A stretch of DNA of 64,000 nucleotides from JAFMJV01 sp963800275 (GTDB lineage Bacteria > Chloroflexota > Limnocylindria > Limnocylindrales > CSP1-4): contig CAWDAI010000004.1 of assembly GCA_963800275.1 (NCBI GenBank), forward strand, positions 1 through 64,000, written 5' to 3'. The notes under the pieces are model-generated. The model was not told where the DNA came from and did not search any database. It saw only the letters and a program-made list of their open reading frames with translations. Positions 9,557 to 17,916 of the stretch are shown here, in pieces. The position numbers and the translations under genes were made by a program. Position 1 is the stretch's first letter. The number at the start of each line of letters is the position of its first letter.

Positions 9557-10637
9557 CGTGAACCCATCAGTTCGGGCGACGATGCCCGGTGGCGATCGGG
9601 GTGCAGATACGCCCAGACCTCCCGGGCGACGTAGCGCTTCAGGCAACGGATGATCTCCGCCTTCGTCTTGCCCTCGGCCGTCCGGCGGGCGACGTAGTCG
9701 ATGGTCGGCTGGTGGAAGCGAAGCCGGACGATGACGGTCCGATAGAGCGCGGCGTTGGCCTGACGGTGACCGCCCCGGTTGAGCCGGTAGCGACTCGTCA
9801 TGCCACTGCTGGCCGGGATCGGACAGACACCGCACAGCTTGGCCCGGGCCGGTTCGGAGCGGACCCGCTCGAGGTTGTCGCCCGCGATAATGAGCATCTC
9901 GGCCGCGGTGTCGGGGCCGATGCCGAAGGCCGCGACCATGGCCGGGGCGACCGATGCGGTGAGGGCCGTCAGATGGCGCTCATGCTCCTTGATCTCGAGC
10001 TGCAGCTGCTGCGAGCGGCGAGCCAAACCACGGAGCGCCTGCTTGGTCGCCGCGAGCGGGGTCGTCATCGGTCCGAGCCGGAGTCCGGCACAGCGCTCGA
10101 TGAGAGCCATCTTGGACAAGCCCTCGAGCTGCTCACGCAGGTCCGACGGTGCGGTGACCACGAGTGTCTTGAGCGTGACCATCGCCTGGGTCCGTGCCTT
10201 CACCGCGGTGTCCTTGGCGATCTTGAGCTGCCGGATCATCTCGACCTCGCCATCGGCGGCCTTCGGCGTGGCCGTGGCCCGACCCGAGAGCACGGCCCGG
10301 GCGGCATTCTCGGCATCGAGGGCATCGCTCTTGCCGTTGAGCCGGCTCTCACGCCGGTCGGGTCGGTTCACCTCGATGACCCGGTGGCCCTGCCGCCCGA
10401 GATAGCCGGCGACACCAGCCCCGTACGAGCCGTGCCCTCGATCCCGAAGGCGAGGATCCGCCCGTGGCCCGTGGCCCATCGCTCCAGCTGCGAATATCCG
10501 CCGCTGTCGGCTGGCACGGTCAGCTCATCGAGCCGGCCACCCAGCTCGTCGAGAGCGACCGCGACGTGGAGGTGCTTGTGCGTATCGATGCCGACCGCGA
10601 CCCTGCGGCGGGGAGGCTGGTGCGCGATGCTGTCCAT
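9550..10637 (-). CDS. IS110-family transposase (DEDD/Tnp20), one frameshift
   Basis: About 360 residues in two frames joined near 10430. The N-terminal DEDD (RuvC-like) domain begins RVAVGIDTHKHLHVAVALDE with the first Asp. FGIEGT and then GSYGAGVAGYL carry the Glu, and KSDALDAENAARAVLSG carries the paired Asp residues. A helical spacer follows (LEIKEHERHLTALTAS). The C-terminal Tnp20 domain is seen as AFGIGPDTAAEMLIIAGDN, then ASSGMTSRYRLNRGGHRQAN with the conserved Ser that acts as nucleophile in this family. The single frameshift is in a conserved place and may be a sequencing error, so the enzyme could be functional. It starts at ATG 10637, with the long non-coding stretch typical of IS110 upstream of it. 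Confidence 0.9.
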
Positions 10638-10880
10638 GGCTGTCGGTCCTTTCCGGTGCTGGCAGCACGCGGACCGGGCGGGCGGACAGGACTGTGATGA
10701 GACCTGGGGTATCAGGCTCCTATGCGGTCACTGCCCGCTCGGCCAGCGCGCCGCTGGTCCACCACCCGGGTAGCCGACAGATCAACAGCCAGGACACCAG
10801 CGGTCAGTCATAACAAGGGGTCAGGCTGCCCGGGAGGCTGCACCAGTCTCACAGTCGAAGCAGTCGCCGGTCGAGCCCAT
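10638..10880 (-). other. Non-coding 5' flank of the IS110 transposase (possible bridge-RNA region)
   Basis: About 240 bp upstream of the IS110 transposase start contains no credible gene. In IS110-group elements the non-coding left end carries the promoter and the structured guide (bridge) RNA. That position matches here, but I did not derive a fold or identify target- and donor-binding loops. The assignment rests only on position and family knowledge. The outer boundary is uncertain because the adjoining IS3 DNA is rearranged. Confidence 0.35.
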
Positions 10881-10882
10881 CG

Positions 10883-11150
10883 ATCGTGGGCTGGTCGATG
10901 GCGGGGGACCTTACCTCGCGGTCGTGCTCGACGCCTGCAGCCGCCGGGTGCCACGCCGGAGGTACGTGATGTCGGCCACCCACAGCCGATTGGACGCGCT
11001 CGACATGGCCATCAGTCGCCGTCGACCGGGTGCGGGCCTGATCCACCACTCCGACCGCGGCACCCAGGCAATACACGAGTCTCGCCTTCGGGCGACGCTG
11101 TCGAGAGGCCGGCATCGCACGCGCGACTTCGGCCGGGACAGGGCTCGACC
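10883..11150. pseudogene. Scrambled middle part of IS3 orfB, pieces on both strands
   Basis: The expected protein order is NRLWVADITY, YLAVVLDACSRRV, VGWSMA, then DALDMAI...LIHHSDRGTQYTSLAFG. Here the pieces are shuffled. IVGWSMA (about 10884-10904) and YLAVVLDACSRRV (about 10911-10950) read on the plus strand in reversed order. SNRLWVADITYLRRG (about 10990-10953) reads on the minus strand. DALDMAISRRRPGAGLIHHS with DRGTQ and then QYTSLAFGRRCREAGIA (about 10993-11115) reads on the plus strand. The flanking orfB parts are all minus strand. At least two small inversions or a mis-assembly are needed to explain this. Confidence 0.7.
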
Positions 11151-11154
11151 AGGT

Positions 11155-11500
11155 CAGGGGCCGGGGCCATCGCCCGGTTCTGCACCGTGGTCCGTTCCGA
11201 ACGGCGCCGGTGTACGCCCACCAGGCCGGCGTCCCGCATCAGTCGGGCGACCCGCTTGCGCGAGCAGCGTCTGCCGCTGTCGTGCAGCTCGGCGTGGACG
11301 CGGGGCACGCCATAGGTGCCCCGACTGTGACGGTGGATGTCGCGGATCGTCTCGGTCAGCTCGGCATCGGCGCGGGCGCGGACCGAGGGTGGTCGCCTGG
11401 CCCAGGCCCAGTAGCCGCTCGGCGAGGCTCCGAGCACACGGCACATCGTGGCCACCGGGTAGCTGGCCTTCTCCTGCTCGACGAAGCGGAACACCGTCAC
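11155..11500 (-). pseudogene. IS3 orfB N-terminal fragment
   Basis: The protein starts MTVFRFVEQEKASYPVATMC and contains GASPSGYWAWARRPPS, then RDIHRHSRGTYGVPRVHAEL and RKRVARLMRDAGLVGVHRRR. This is the HTH_21 region preceding the integrase core of IS3-group OrfB. Similarity stops after APAPDLVEP near 11160, where the inverted pieces begin. ATG 11500 overlaps the orfA stop by an ATGA. Confidence 0.85.
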
Positions 11501-11793
11501 GGGGTCCCGTCGGTCTCGCGAGCGAAGAAGGCCGCGGCTTTTTTCAGGATCTCCCGCTCGGTGCGCAGGGTGCGGTTCTCGCGCCGGAGCCGGATCAGCT
11601 CGGCGCGCTCGTCGCTCGTGAGGCCCTCGACCTGTCCCGCATCGATGTCCGCCTGGATGACCCAGCGACGGAGGGACTCGTACGAGACATCGAGATCGCG
11701 TGCGACCTCACGGAGGGTGGGGCCCGGCTCACGCGCCAGGCGCACGGCCTCGGCCCGGAACTCGGTCGGATAGCGTGGACGTGGCTCTCCCAT
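11497..11793 (-). CDS. IS3-family OrfA (helix-turn-helix)
   Basis: A protein of about 98 residues starting at ATG 11793 (MGEPRPRYPTEFRAEAVRLA). The HTH_Tnp_1 domain is visible as TLREVARDLDVSYESLRRWV, and the C-terminal leucine-zipper-like helix as ELIRLRRENRTLRTEREILK followed by KAAAFFARE. In IS3 elements OrfA binds the ends and is joined to OrfB by frameshifting to form the transposase. Upstream codons up to 11844 are open but lie within the terminal repeat region, so the shorter start is preferred. It looks intact. Confidence 0.9.
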   Translation of the reverse strand: MGEPRPRYPTEFRAEAVRLAREPGPTLREVARDLDVSYESLRRWVIQADIDAGQVEGLTSDERAELIRLRRENRTLRTEREILKKAAAFFARETDGTP

Positions 11794-11834
11794 GTGGACT
11801 CCCTTTTCCGGGGGCTCGAGGCCCAACTCTCGGG

Positions 11835-11853
11835 TGTCCACCAAACCGGGTCA
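11835..11853 (-). repeat. Left terminal inverted repeat of the IS3-family element
   Basis: On the minus strand the end reads TGACCCGGTTTGGTGGACA, about 40 bp before the orfA start. It pairs with the repeat at 9321-9339. Confidence 0.65.
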
Positions 11854-11972
11854 ACTCCATGGGGAAGCCAAGCTCAAGGCGTTATCGCGGTCCGTGGCCG
11901 CGTACTCTTGGGCGTGTCAAACTGCATGCTGCATGCGATCTCGGAGTTGTGACAGCCAGGGGTTCGTGAAGG

Positions 11973-12929
11973 TTGAAGACATTGGTTACCGGCGGTGCAG
12001 GTTTCATCGGGCATCATCTTGTGGCGCGACTTCTCCACGATGGCCATGCAGTGGTGGTCCTCGATGACTTGTCAACAGGCTCGCACGAGCGTCTCGGACC
12101 CATTATCTCTGAGGTTGAATTCATCAAAGGAAGCATCCTTGACACCCAGGCCTTAGATCGCGCGGCTTCCCATTGCGAGGTCGTCTTCCACGAGGCAGCG
12201 CTACCGTCGGTCGCACGGTCGTTGGTCGACCCCTTGGGCACGAATGAAGTGAATGTGTCGGGCACCATCAACGTGATGCTGGCGGCCGCGAGGGCCGGCG
12301 TTCGCCGGGTTGTGTTGGCGGGCTCGTCATCGGTGTACGGCGTCCCACGCGAGCTGCCCTGCCGCGAGGCGATGACGCCGAACCCGGTTTCGCCGTACGC
12401 CGTTAGCAAGCTCGCGACGGAGGCATATGCCCATGCACTAGGCAGTCACAGCGGAATAGACACCACCGTGTTGCGCTACTTTAACGTGTTCGGACCTGGC
12501 CAGGATCCACTTTCCGAGTACGCCGCGGTCGTTCCTCGCTTCATCACCGCTGCGATCGCTGGCCGCGCCCCGATGGTCAACGGCACCGGCGAAGTGTCTC
12601 GCGACTTCACGTATGTCGACAACGTCGTGGAGGCCAATATCCTGGCCGCGCGGGAGGGGTTGCCGACTCGGCTCACCTGCAATGTGGCTTGTGGTACACG
12701 GACGAGCCTGCTGGAGTTGCTCGACTCCATTGGGGTCGCACTCGGCCACCCAGTCGAGCCTGCGTTCGGACCTCCCCGCCCCGGGGACATCAAACACTCG
12801 CTGGCGGATATCTCGGTAGGTCAGCGCGAAATCGGATATCGAGTCGTGGTGCCGTTCAAGGAGGGAATCTCGCGCACTGTCAGATGGTATCGCGAGAACC
12901 CTGGCTCAGCCTCGGGCATCAAGGCCTAA
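11973..12929 (+). CDS. UDP-sugar 4-epimerase-like SDR (WbpP/GalE-like)
   Basis: A 318-residue extended short-chain dehydrogenase starting at TTG 11973. It has the NAD-binding motif VTGGAGFIGHHLVARL, the HEAALPSVARS segment, LAGSSSVYG (catalytic Ser) and SPYAVSKLATE, which holds the YxxxK pair. Later come RYFNVFGPGQDP and SRDFTYVDNVVEANILA. The wording HEAALPSVxRSxxDP and NVSGTINVMLAA is typical of UDP-GlcNAc/GalNAc 4-epimerases of surface-polysaccharide clusters. It probably supplies UDP-GalNAc or, with the dehydrogenase at 6363, its uronic acid form. The gene is intact and lies 120 bp beyond the IS end, followed by a glycosyltransferase 88 bp downstream on the same strand. Confidence 0.88.
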   Translation: MKTLVTGGAGFIGHHLVARLLHDGHAVVVLDDLSTGSHERLGPIISEVEFIKGSILDTQALDRAASHCEVVFHEAALPSVARSLVDPLGTNEVNVSGTINVMLAAARAGVRRVVLAGSSSVYGVPRELPCREAMTPNPVSPYAVSKLATEAYAHALGSHSGIDTTVLRYFNVFGPGQDPLSEYAAVVPRFITAAIAGRAPMVNGTGEVSRDFTYVDNVVEANILAAREGLPTRLTCNVACGTRTSLLELLDSIGVALGHPVEPAFGPPRPGDIKHSLADISVGQREIGYRVVVPFKEGISRTVRWYRENPGSASGIKA

Positions 12930-13017
12930 CCGCGGTCCATGACTCGCGCCATCATGGAGAATGTCTACCTCGGGCGAACCGGACGCTCAGCGCGCGTGGT
13001 AATGGGGCGGGATAGCG

Positions 13018-14257
13018 ATGGGTGGTTCGCGGGTAACCGCAGTTATTGGCGGCCTCCGAGTGGCGCATGATGCGGCGGACGTGGTGGCGCTGACGTCACG
13101 ACCGATTCGAGTCGCCTACCTCCTCGGGAGCCTGAGCGCCGGCGGCGCTGAGCGTCAAATGCTGCTGCTGGCCGAGCGCCTTCCACGGGATCAGTTCGAG
13201 GTCGACTTCCTCAGTATGGTCGGCGCCGGCAGATACGACGGGCGAGCCCGACAGGCCGGTGCCCGCACCTTCTCCGTCGGTAGCTACCCTGAAGACTCCG
13301 AGTCGACCATCAGCGGCGTGCGGCGTCGGCTGCGGATGGCTCGGTATCTCGTGAGGACCATGCGCGCCCGTCGCTACGACATCATCGACGCCTGGCTCTA
13401 CCCGGCGGATGTGCTGGCCTCCGCGCTGGGCCTCCTCGCTCACCGTCCAATCATCGTGACGGGCCGCCGCAACTTGGGACTTCATGATCGTTTCGGACCA
13501 GGCGGCGCCATCGTAGACATGTTGGTCGATCGTCTGACTGCGGCGGTCGTGGCCAATTCGCAGGCTGCTGCCGACCACGCAATCCGGCACCACCATGTCG
13601 ATCCGGCGAAGATGCACGTGATTTGAAAATGGCGTCGAGCCGCTTGCTGAGCCCACCGCCACTGAACGCCGCCGGATGCGTACCGAATTAGGTGCCGGTG
13701 ACTCCGAGTTGCTCGTCGCCTGTGTCGGCAACTACCGTCAAGTCAAACGCCACGATCTCTTGATCGACGCGTTCGCCCAGGTCGCACCGACTGCTCCCGC
13801 TTCACGCCTGGTGCTGATCGGTGATGGGCCGACACGGCCAGATATCGAGCGCCAGATCGTCGACCGCGGCTTGACCCATCGCATCCAGGTGCATGGACCG
13901 ATGCACGAAGTGAGGCCCTACTACCCGGCATTTGACATCGTCGTACAGTCATCGGACAGCGAAGGTCTACCGAACGTTCTGTTAGAGGCGGCTGCTGCAG
14001 GCTGCGCCATCGTGGCCACCGATGCTGGCGGTTCGGCCGAAATCATCATCGATCGGCACACGGGCATCCTTGTCCCGTGCGGCGATGTCGACGCCATCGC
14101 CACGGGTATGCGCATATTCCTGCAGGACGACGAACTCCGGGACCGAATGGGTAGCGCCGCGCGACATCACGTCTCGATGAACTTCGGAGTCGAGAGGTTT
14201 GTCGATGAATTTGCCGCGCTATACGCCGGCCTGCTTGCGCAGCGCATCCGACGATAG
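13018..14257 (+). CDS. GT4 glycosyltransferase, one frameshift
   Basis: Two frames joined near 13622 give about 412 residues. The N-terminal domain has IRVAYLLGSLSAGGAERQML and RYDIIDAWLYPADVLAS, and TGRRNLGLHDRFGPGG precedes the linker. VVANSQAAADHAIRHHHVDP is next. After the frameshift come ELLVACVGNYRQVKRHDLLI, RLVLIGDGPTRPDIERQI and the donor-site signature SSDSEGLPNVLLEAAAAGC, with EIIIDRHTGILVP following. The lesion lies in an A-rich stretch (TGAAAATGG) where one base removed restores the frame, so an indel error is likely. It is paralogous to the glycosyltransferase at 7668, and presumably adds another sugar of the same polysaccharide. Confidence 0.85.
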
Positions 14258-14305
14258 AGAGAACGGTTCTGGAGCGGCTCAAAGGCCATGGTAATTCTCA
14301 CCACG

Positions 14306-15276
14306 CGGCTGACGGTGGCGCTACTGCGTGGTCGTGTTGGTGCAGCCCGAGCATGAGACCAGGCTGCCCTTGGTGAGCGGCTGCTCGTTGCCGGTGACGG
14401 TGAGGCCGGTGACGTTGGCGAAGCGCATCACCGGCCCGGCCCCGGCCGCGACGGTGGTGTTGTCGCGGATGACGATGTTGCGCTTCGGCTGGTCGCCATC
14501 GATGCGGGTCGCGAGGCCGGCGAGGGTGGCCCCGTGGGAGGCACCCTTGCTGACATGGTTGCGCACGAACCTGAGGTCGTTGATGGAGCCGATATCCGGC
14601 GCTGCCGCCAGCAGCCAGGGGGTATAGCTCGTTGAGATGCCGTAGCCATCGATGACGTTGTCGCGCATGACCACGTTCTCCCCGCCGCCGTCGCTGTCGT
14701 GGGGCTCGATGTCGAAGGGGAAGAGCGAGACATCGGTGAGCGTCGTGCCCTCGATGGTGATGTTGCGCCCGGCCACGATGGCCAGGCCCATGACGCCCGC
14801 CTTGGTGCAGCGCGAGTCCTCGATGAGCACCCCGTCGGTCCAGTCGCCGGTGCTGCCGTCCCCTCGGGACGACTGCTCGGCATACCAGCAGTGGCCATAT
14901 GGGCGTCGGACGTCGACCCGGCTGATGGTGGTGTCGTGCGCGCCATACATGGCCACGCCCTCGCTGGACTCGCAGCCGACCTTGTAGCTGCCGGGGTTGT
15001 CCCCCACGAGCACGAGGTCCTCGATGGTGATGCCGGTCGTGCCCCGCAGCTTGAAGGCCGAATCATTGGTCCCGCAGCCGGTGAACTCGATCCTCGCGCC
15101 GTTGCCGGCGAAGGTCAGGTTACGACGACCGCTGAGGACGATGCCGTTGTCATCGAGCAGGTAGGTGGACCCGGCGGGGAAGACGATGGTCGATCCATCG
15201 GGTACCCCCCCGATGAAGGCGGCCATCGCACTCGACACGTTCCGGCTGCCGGTGGCGTCGATGGAGGCGGGGACGC
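14306..15276 (-). repeat. Beta-helix cassette repeat, copy A (about 970 bp)
   Basis: This stretch matches 15593-16563 and 17995-18965 at a constant offset (1287 bp to B, 3689 bp to C). By eye the only difference found is a C/T change near 15064 (Asp versus Asn in TND/TNN). Identity ends upstream at GGGGACGC, where the N-terminal modules diverge. Confidence 0.9.
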
Positions 15277-15445
15277 GGTACTCCTGACCGGATGGCCGGC
15301 GCTTGGGCATCCAGGCGGGATCGGTCGTGCTTTCCGCGGACATGGACAAGGCGTTGCCGGCGAGTGAACCTGCCGGCTCGGTAGCCGTCGTGCAGCTCGC
15401 AATGACGACCAGGGAGGCGGCAGCCATGGTGGCGAAGCTACCCAA
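14321..15445 (-). CDS. Secreted beta-helix (pectate-lyase fold) lipoprotein, copy A
   Basis: A 374-residue intact protein. The N-terminus MGSFATMAAASLVVIASCTT is a signal peptide with a possible lipobox (VIASC), followed by a short low-complexity linker. From about residue 57 the sequence VPASIDATGSRNVSSAMAAF begins a right-handed parallel beta-helix of the pectate lyase/epimerase fold. Repeating coils are visible, such as GRNITIEGTTLTDVSL, ENVVMRDNVIDGYG and KRNIVIRDNTTVAAG. Cysteines occur in FTGCGTND, KVGCESSE and SCSGCTN. The fold is used by polysaccharide lyases, epimerases and hydrolases, or for simple glycan binding. No catalytic triad could be assigned. The last roughly 320 codons are almost identical in DNA to copies B and C, while the N-terminus is unrelated to theirs. 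Confidence 0.75.
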   Translation of the reverse strand: MGSFATMAAASLVVIASCTTATEPAGSLAGNALSMSAESTTDPAWMPKRRPSGQEYRVPASIDATGSRNVSSAMAAFIGGVPDGSTIVFPAGSTYLLDDNGIVLSGRRNLTFAGNGARIEFTGCGTNDSAFKLRGTTGITIEDLVLVGDNPGSYKVGCESSEGVAMYGAHDTTISRVDVRRPYGHCWYAEQSSRGDGSTGDWTDGVLIEDSRCTKAGVMGLAIVAGRNITIEGTTLTDVSLFPFDIEPHDSDGGGENVVMRDNVIDGYGISTSYTPWLLAAAPDIGSINDLRFVRNHVSKGASHGATLAGLATRIDGDQPKRNIVIRDNTTVAAGAGPVMRFANVTGLTVTGNEQPLTKGSLVSCSGCTNTTTQ

Positions 15446-15514
15446 GTGCGGTCACGAAGCGTTTTCATGCGTTGTTCCAAGGCTGAGGTCACCGTTGCGA
15501 GAGCACGATGATAC

Positions 15515-16590
15515 GAGACGGCACGACGGGTGCCGGACCGGAGTGGTGCGGCACCCGTCATGGTGGCTGCTCTGGTCAGCCCGGGTGTCCCCCGGCTGAC
15601 GGTGGCGCTACTGCGTGGTCGTGTTGGTGCAGCCCGAGCATGAGACCAGGCTGCCCTTGGTGAGCGGCTGCTCGTTGCCGGTGACGGTGAGGCCGGTGAC
15701 GTTGGCGAAGCGCATCACCGGCCCGGCCCCGGCCGCGACGGTGGTGTTGTCGCGGATGACGATGTTGCGCTTCGGCTGGTCGCCATCGATGCGGGTCGCG
15801 AGGCCGGCGAGGGTGGCCCCGTGGGAGGCACCCTTGCTGACATGGTTGCGCACGAACCTGAGGTCGTTGATGGAGCCGATATCCGGCGCTGCCGCCAGCA
15901 GCCAGGGGGTATAGCTCGTTGAGATGCCGTAGCCATCGATGACGTTGTCGCGCATGACCACGTTCTCCCCGCCGCCGTCGCTGTCGTGGGGCTCGATGTC
16001 GAAGGGGAAGAGCGAGACATCGGTGAGCGTCGTGCCCTCGATGGTGATGTTGCGCCCGGCCACGATGGCCAGGCCCATGACGCCCGCCTTGGTGCAGCGC
16101 GAGTCCTCGATGAGCACCCCGTCGGTCCAGTCGCCGGTGCTGCCGTCCCCTCGGGACGACTGCTCGGCATACCAGCAGTGGCCATATGGGCGTCGGACGT
16201 CGACCCGGCTGATGGTGGTGTCGTGCGCGCCATACATGGCCACGCCCTCGCTGGACTCGCAGCCGACCTTGTAGCTGCCGGGGTTGTCCCCCACGAGCAC
16301 GAGGTCCTCGATGGTGATGCCGGTCGTGCCCCGCAGCTTGAAGGCCGAATTATTGGTCCCGCAGCCGGTGAACTCGATCCTCGCGCCGTTGCCGGCGAAG
16401 GTCAGGTTACGACGACCGCTGAGGACGATGCCGTTGTCATCGAGCAGGTAGGTGGACCCGGCGGGGAAGACGATGGTCGATCCATCGGGTACCCCCCCGA
16501 TGAAGGCGGCCATCGCACTCGACACGTTCCGGCTGCCGGTGGCGTCGATGGAGGCGGGGACGCTGATGCTGTTCGTGGGTGCCGGGGTCG
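15515..16590 (-). repeat. Beta-helix cassette repeat, copy B (about 1.08 kb)
   Basis: This copy matches 17917-18992 at a constant offset of 2402 bp with no difference noticed. It extends beyond the A-shared core by about 80 bp downstream of the stop codon (including a hairpin) and by about 27 bp on the linker side. Confidence 0.9.
15525..15559 (-). terminator. Hairpin between copies A and B (possible terminator of copy B)
   Basis: The arms GACGGGTGCCG and CGGCACCCGTC are perfectly complementary over 11 bp with a 13-nt loop. It lies about 50 bp past the copy B stop on the coding strand. No clear U-tract follows, so an intrinsic terminator is only possible. Confidence 0.45.
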
Positions 16591-17554
16591 TGAGCTTCAC
16601 GATCCGGGGCTTGCTCGTGTCCTGGGTGGTGTTCTTGGCCCTGGCAGCCGTCGCCGTGCGTGCGCTGCTGGCCCGCCGTGCCCCGGCGGCGCGAACGACG
16701 CGCACGTTGTCGAAGCGGACCGTCGCGTTCGGTCGCGTCGCCCCCCGGGTGATCTGGGTGCGCAGGCCCGTGCGCCCGGCCGTGCGCAGATCGCCCCGGC
16801 CGGTCGTTGCGCACGAGCTGCCAGCCCTTGGGCAGGTTCCGCCGGTGGGCCAGACCTTCAGGCGGATCTGGGTGGGGGACTGCCGATGGCCTGGGCCCGC
16901 ACGCTCAGCGAGCGGCCCTCTCGGTAGTGGGAGCGGGGCAGGAGTACGGGCTTGCCCAGCTGACGGGTCGACCCATTGCGGATCTTGACCACCGACAGCC
17001 ACAGGCGTCCCGCCCGACCGATGCGCACACGGGCCTGGTACATGCCGACCTTCGACTGGCGCAGCACGGCCATGACGTAGACGCCCGATCCGCCGGTCAG
17101 CTGGTCGAGGCTGACATCGAACTGCACCGACACGTCGCGGACGGCGGTGTCCTGCATGATCTGGCGCAGGCCACCGCGGCCGGCGAGCGACACGACCCCA
17201 CGGCCGCGCACCACCGCCACGCCCGGGCCCGGAGGGATAGGTCCACGGCCGGCCGACCTCGGGCGTGCCCCAGGTCGGGGCATTCGGTCGCTGGAACGAC
17301 TCGTCGACGAGGACGCGCTGGGGCTGGTTCGAGCAGGCCGTGGTCACGCCCAGCGTGACCATGAGCAGAGCGCTCAGCCCAGTGGCAAGCAGCATGCGCC
17401 ACCTGCGCCTGCGGGCGGGCGGCGAGCGTGGGCCCGGCTCCCCCGGTGACCGGGGGCGGGTCGGAGTCGGGCAGTGCGAATGGTCGCGAACTGGTGCGAC
17501 CCGCGGACACACGGCTGTCCCGGGTCGGTACGGCTGGTCCTGCTGGGAGGACAT
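15608..17554 (-). CDS. Secreted beta-helix protein with ConA-like N-domain, copy B, frameshifted
   Basis: ATG 17554 is preceded by a strong GAGGAGCAGGAG Shine-Dalgarno stretch. After about 60 polar residues comes a signal anchor with lipobox, RMLLATGLSALLMVTLGV then TTAC. A concanavalin-like module follows: VDESFQRPNAPTWGTPEVGR, then in another frame IMQDTAVRDVSVQFDVSLDQ and YQARVRIGRAGRLWLSVVKI. RPNATVRFDNVRVVRAAG closes it. After a short KNTTQDTSKPRIVKLTTPAPT linker, the C-terminal beta-helix (VPASIDATG...) matches copies A and C. At least two frameshifts (near 17240 and 16870) break the ConA-like part. Such modules usually bind carbohydrate. The protein is probably an envelope lipoprotein acting on or anchoring the polysaccharide made by this cluster; this is inferred from context. 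Confidence 0.65.
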   Translation of the reverse strand: MSSQQDQPYRPGTAVCPRVAPVRDHSHCPTPTRPRSPGEPGPRSPPARRRRWRMLLATGLSALLMVTLGVTTACSNQPQRVLVDESFQRPNAPTWGTPEVGRPWTYPSGPGRGGGARPWGRVARRPRWPAPDHAGHRRPRRVGAVRCQPRPADRRIGRLRHGRAAPVEGRHVPGPCAHRSGGTPVAVGGQDPQWVDPSAGQARTPAPLPLPRGPLAERAGPGHRQSPTQIRLKVWPTGGTCPRAGSSCATTGRGDLRTAGRTGLRTQITRGATRPNATVRFDNVRVVRAAGARRASSARTATAARAKNTTQDTSKPRIVKLTTPAPTNSISVPASIDATGSRNVSSAMAAFIGGVPDGSTIVFPAGSTYLLDDNGIVLSGRRNLTFAGNGARIEFTGCGTNNSAFKLRGTTGITIEDLVLVGDNPGSYKVGCESSEGVAMYGAHDTTISRVDVRRPYGHCWYAEQSSRGDGSTGDWTDGVLIEDSRCTKAGVMGLAIVAGRNITIEGTTLTDVSLFPFDIEPHDSDGGGENVVMRDNVIDGYGISTSYTPWLLAAAPDIGSINDLRFVRNHVSKGASHGATLAGLATRIDGDQPKRNIVIRDNTTVAAGAGPVMRFANVTGLTVTGNEQPLTKGSLVSCSGCTNTTTQ

Positions 17555-17916
17555 ATGCTCCTGCTCCTCGTAAGGGGCGGGAGGTCTGGTGGCAGGTGCG
17601 AATCCGGAGCCCTGGGGAGCTCGGGCGCCGACTGCCGTCTGGGGAGCGGCAGGCTCGATCTTCGGTAGCCCGGCCACCTGGCCTCTCGCCAGGTCCTCGG
17701 CTTTGCGGCCCCGCCTCGCAGCGGGTGTGCCTTTTCGGTTGATGGCCAACTTACCGCTCATGCTGCCGCCACCTCACGGGAACATATGGGTGCGGGGGCT
17801 GGGTCGAAGGTCCCGGTCCAGGCTCGGCGTCACCGCTTGAGAAGCGAATAGGGGTCCGCCGTACCGAGGTTGGAGGTGGAACCTGCAAGTCCGACACGCA
17901 CCGCAAGCTCCCCTGC

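Larger units (their letters stand above)
9321..11853 (-). mobile_element. IS3-family element interrupted by an IS110-family element
   Basis: The outer element is bounded by imperfect 19-bp inverted repeats. The left end (minus-strand start) is TGACCCGGTTTGGTGGACA at 11853-11835, and the right end is TGCCCCGCTTCGGTGGACG at 9321-9339, with 15 of 19 positions matching. Inside, on the minus strand, are orfA (11793), the start of orfB (11500), scrambled orfB pieces (10883-11150), a complete IS110-type transposase gene (10637-9550) and the end of orfB (9556-9352). The order shows that an IS110 element landed inside an IS3-family copy. No convincing target duplication flanks the ends. The outer element is almost certainly inactive because orfB is broken. 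It separates the minus-strand polysaccharide block from the epimerase and glycosyltransferase genes on the plus strand. Confidence 0.75.
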
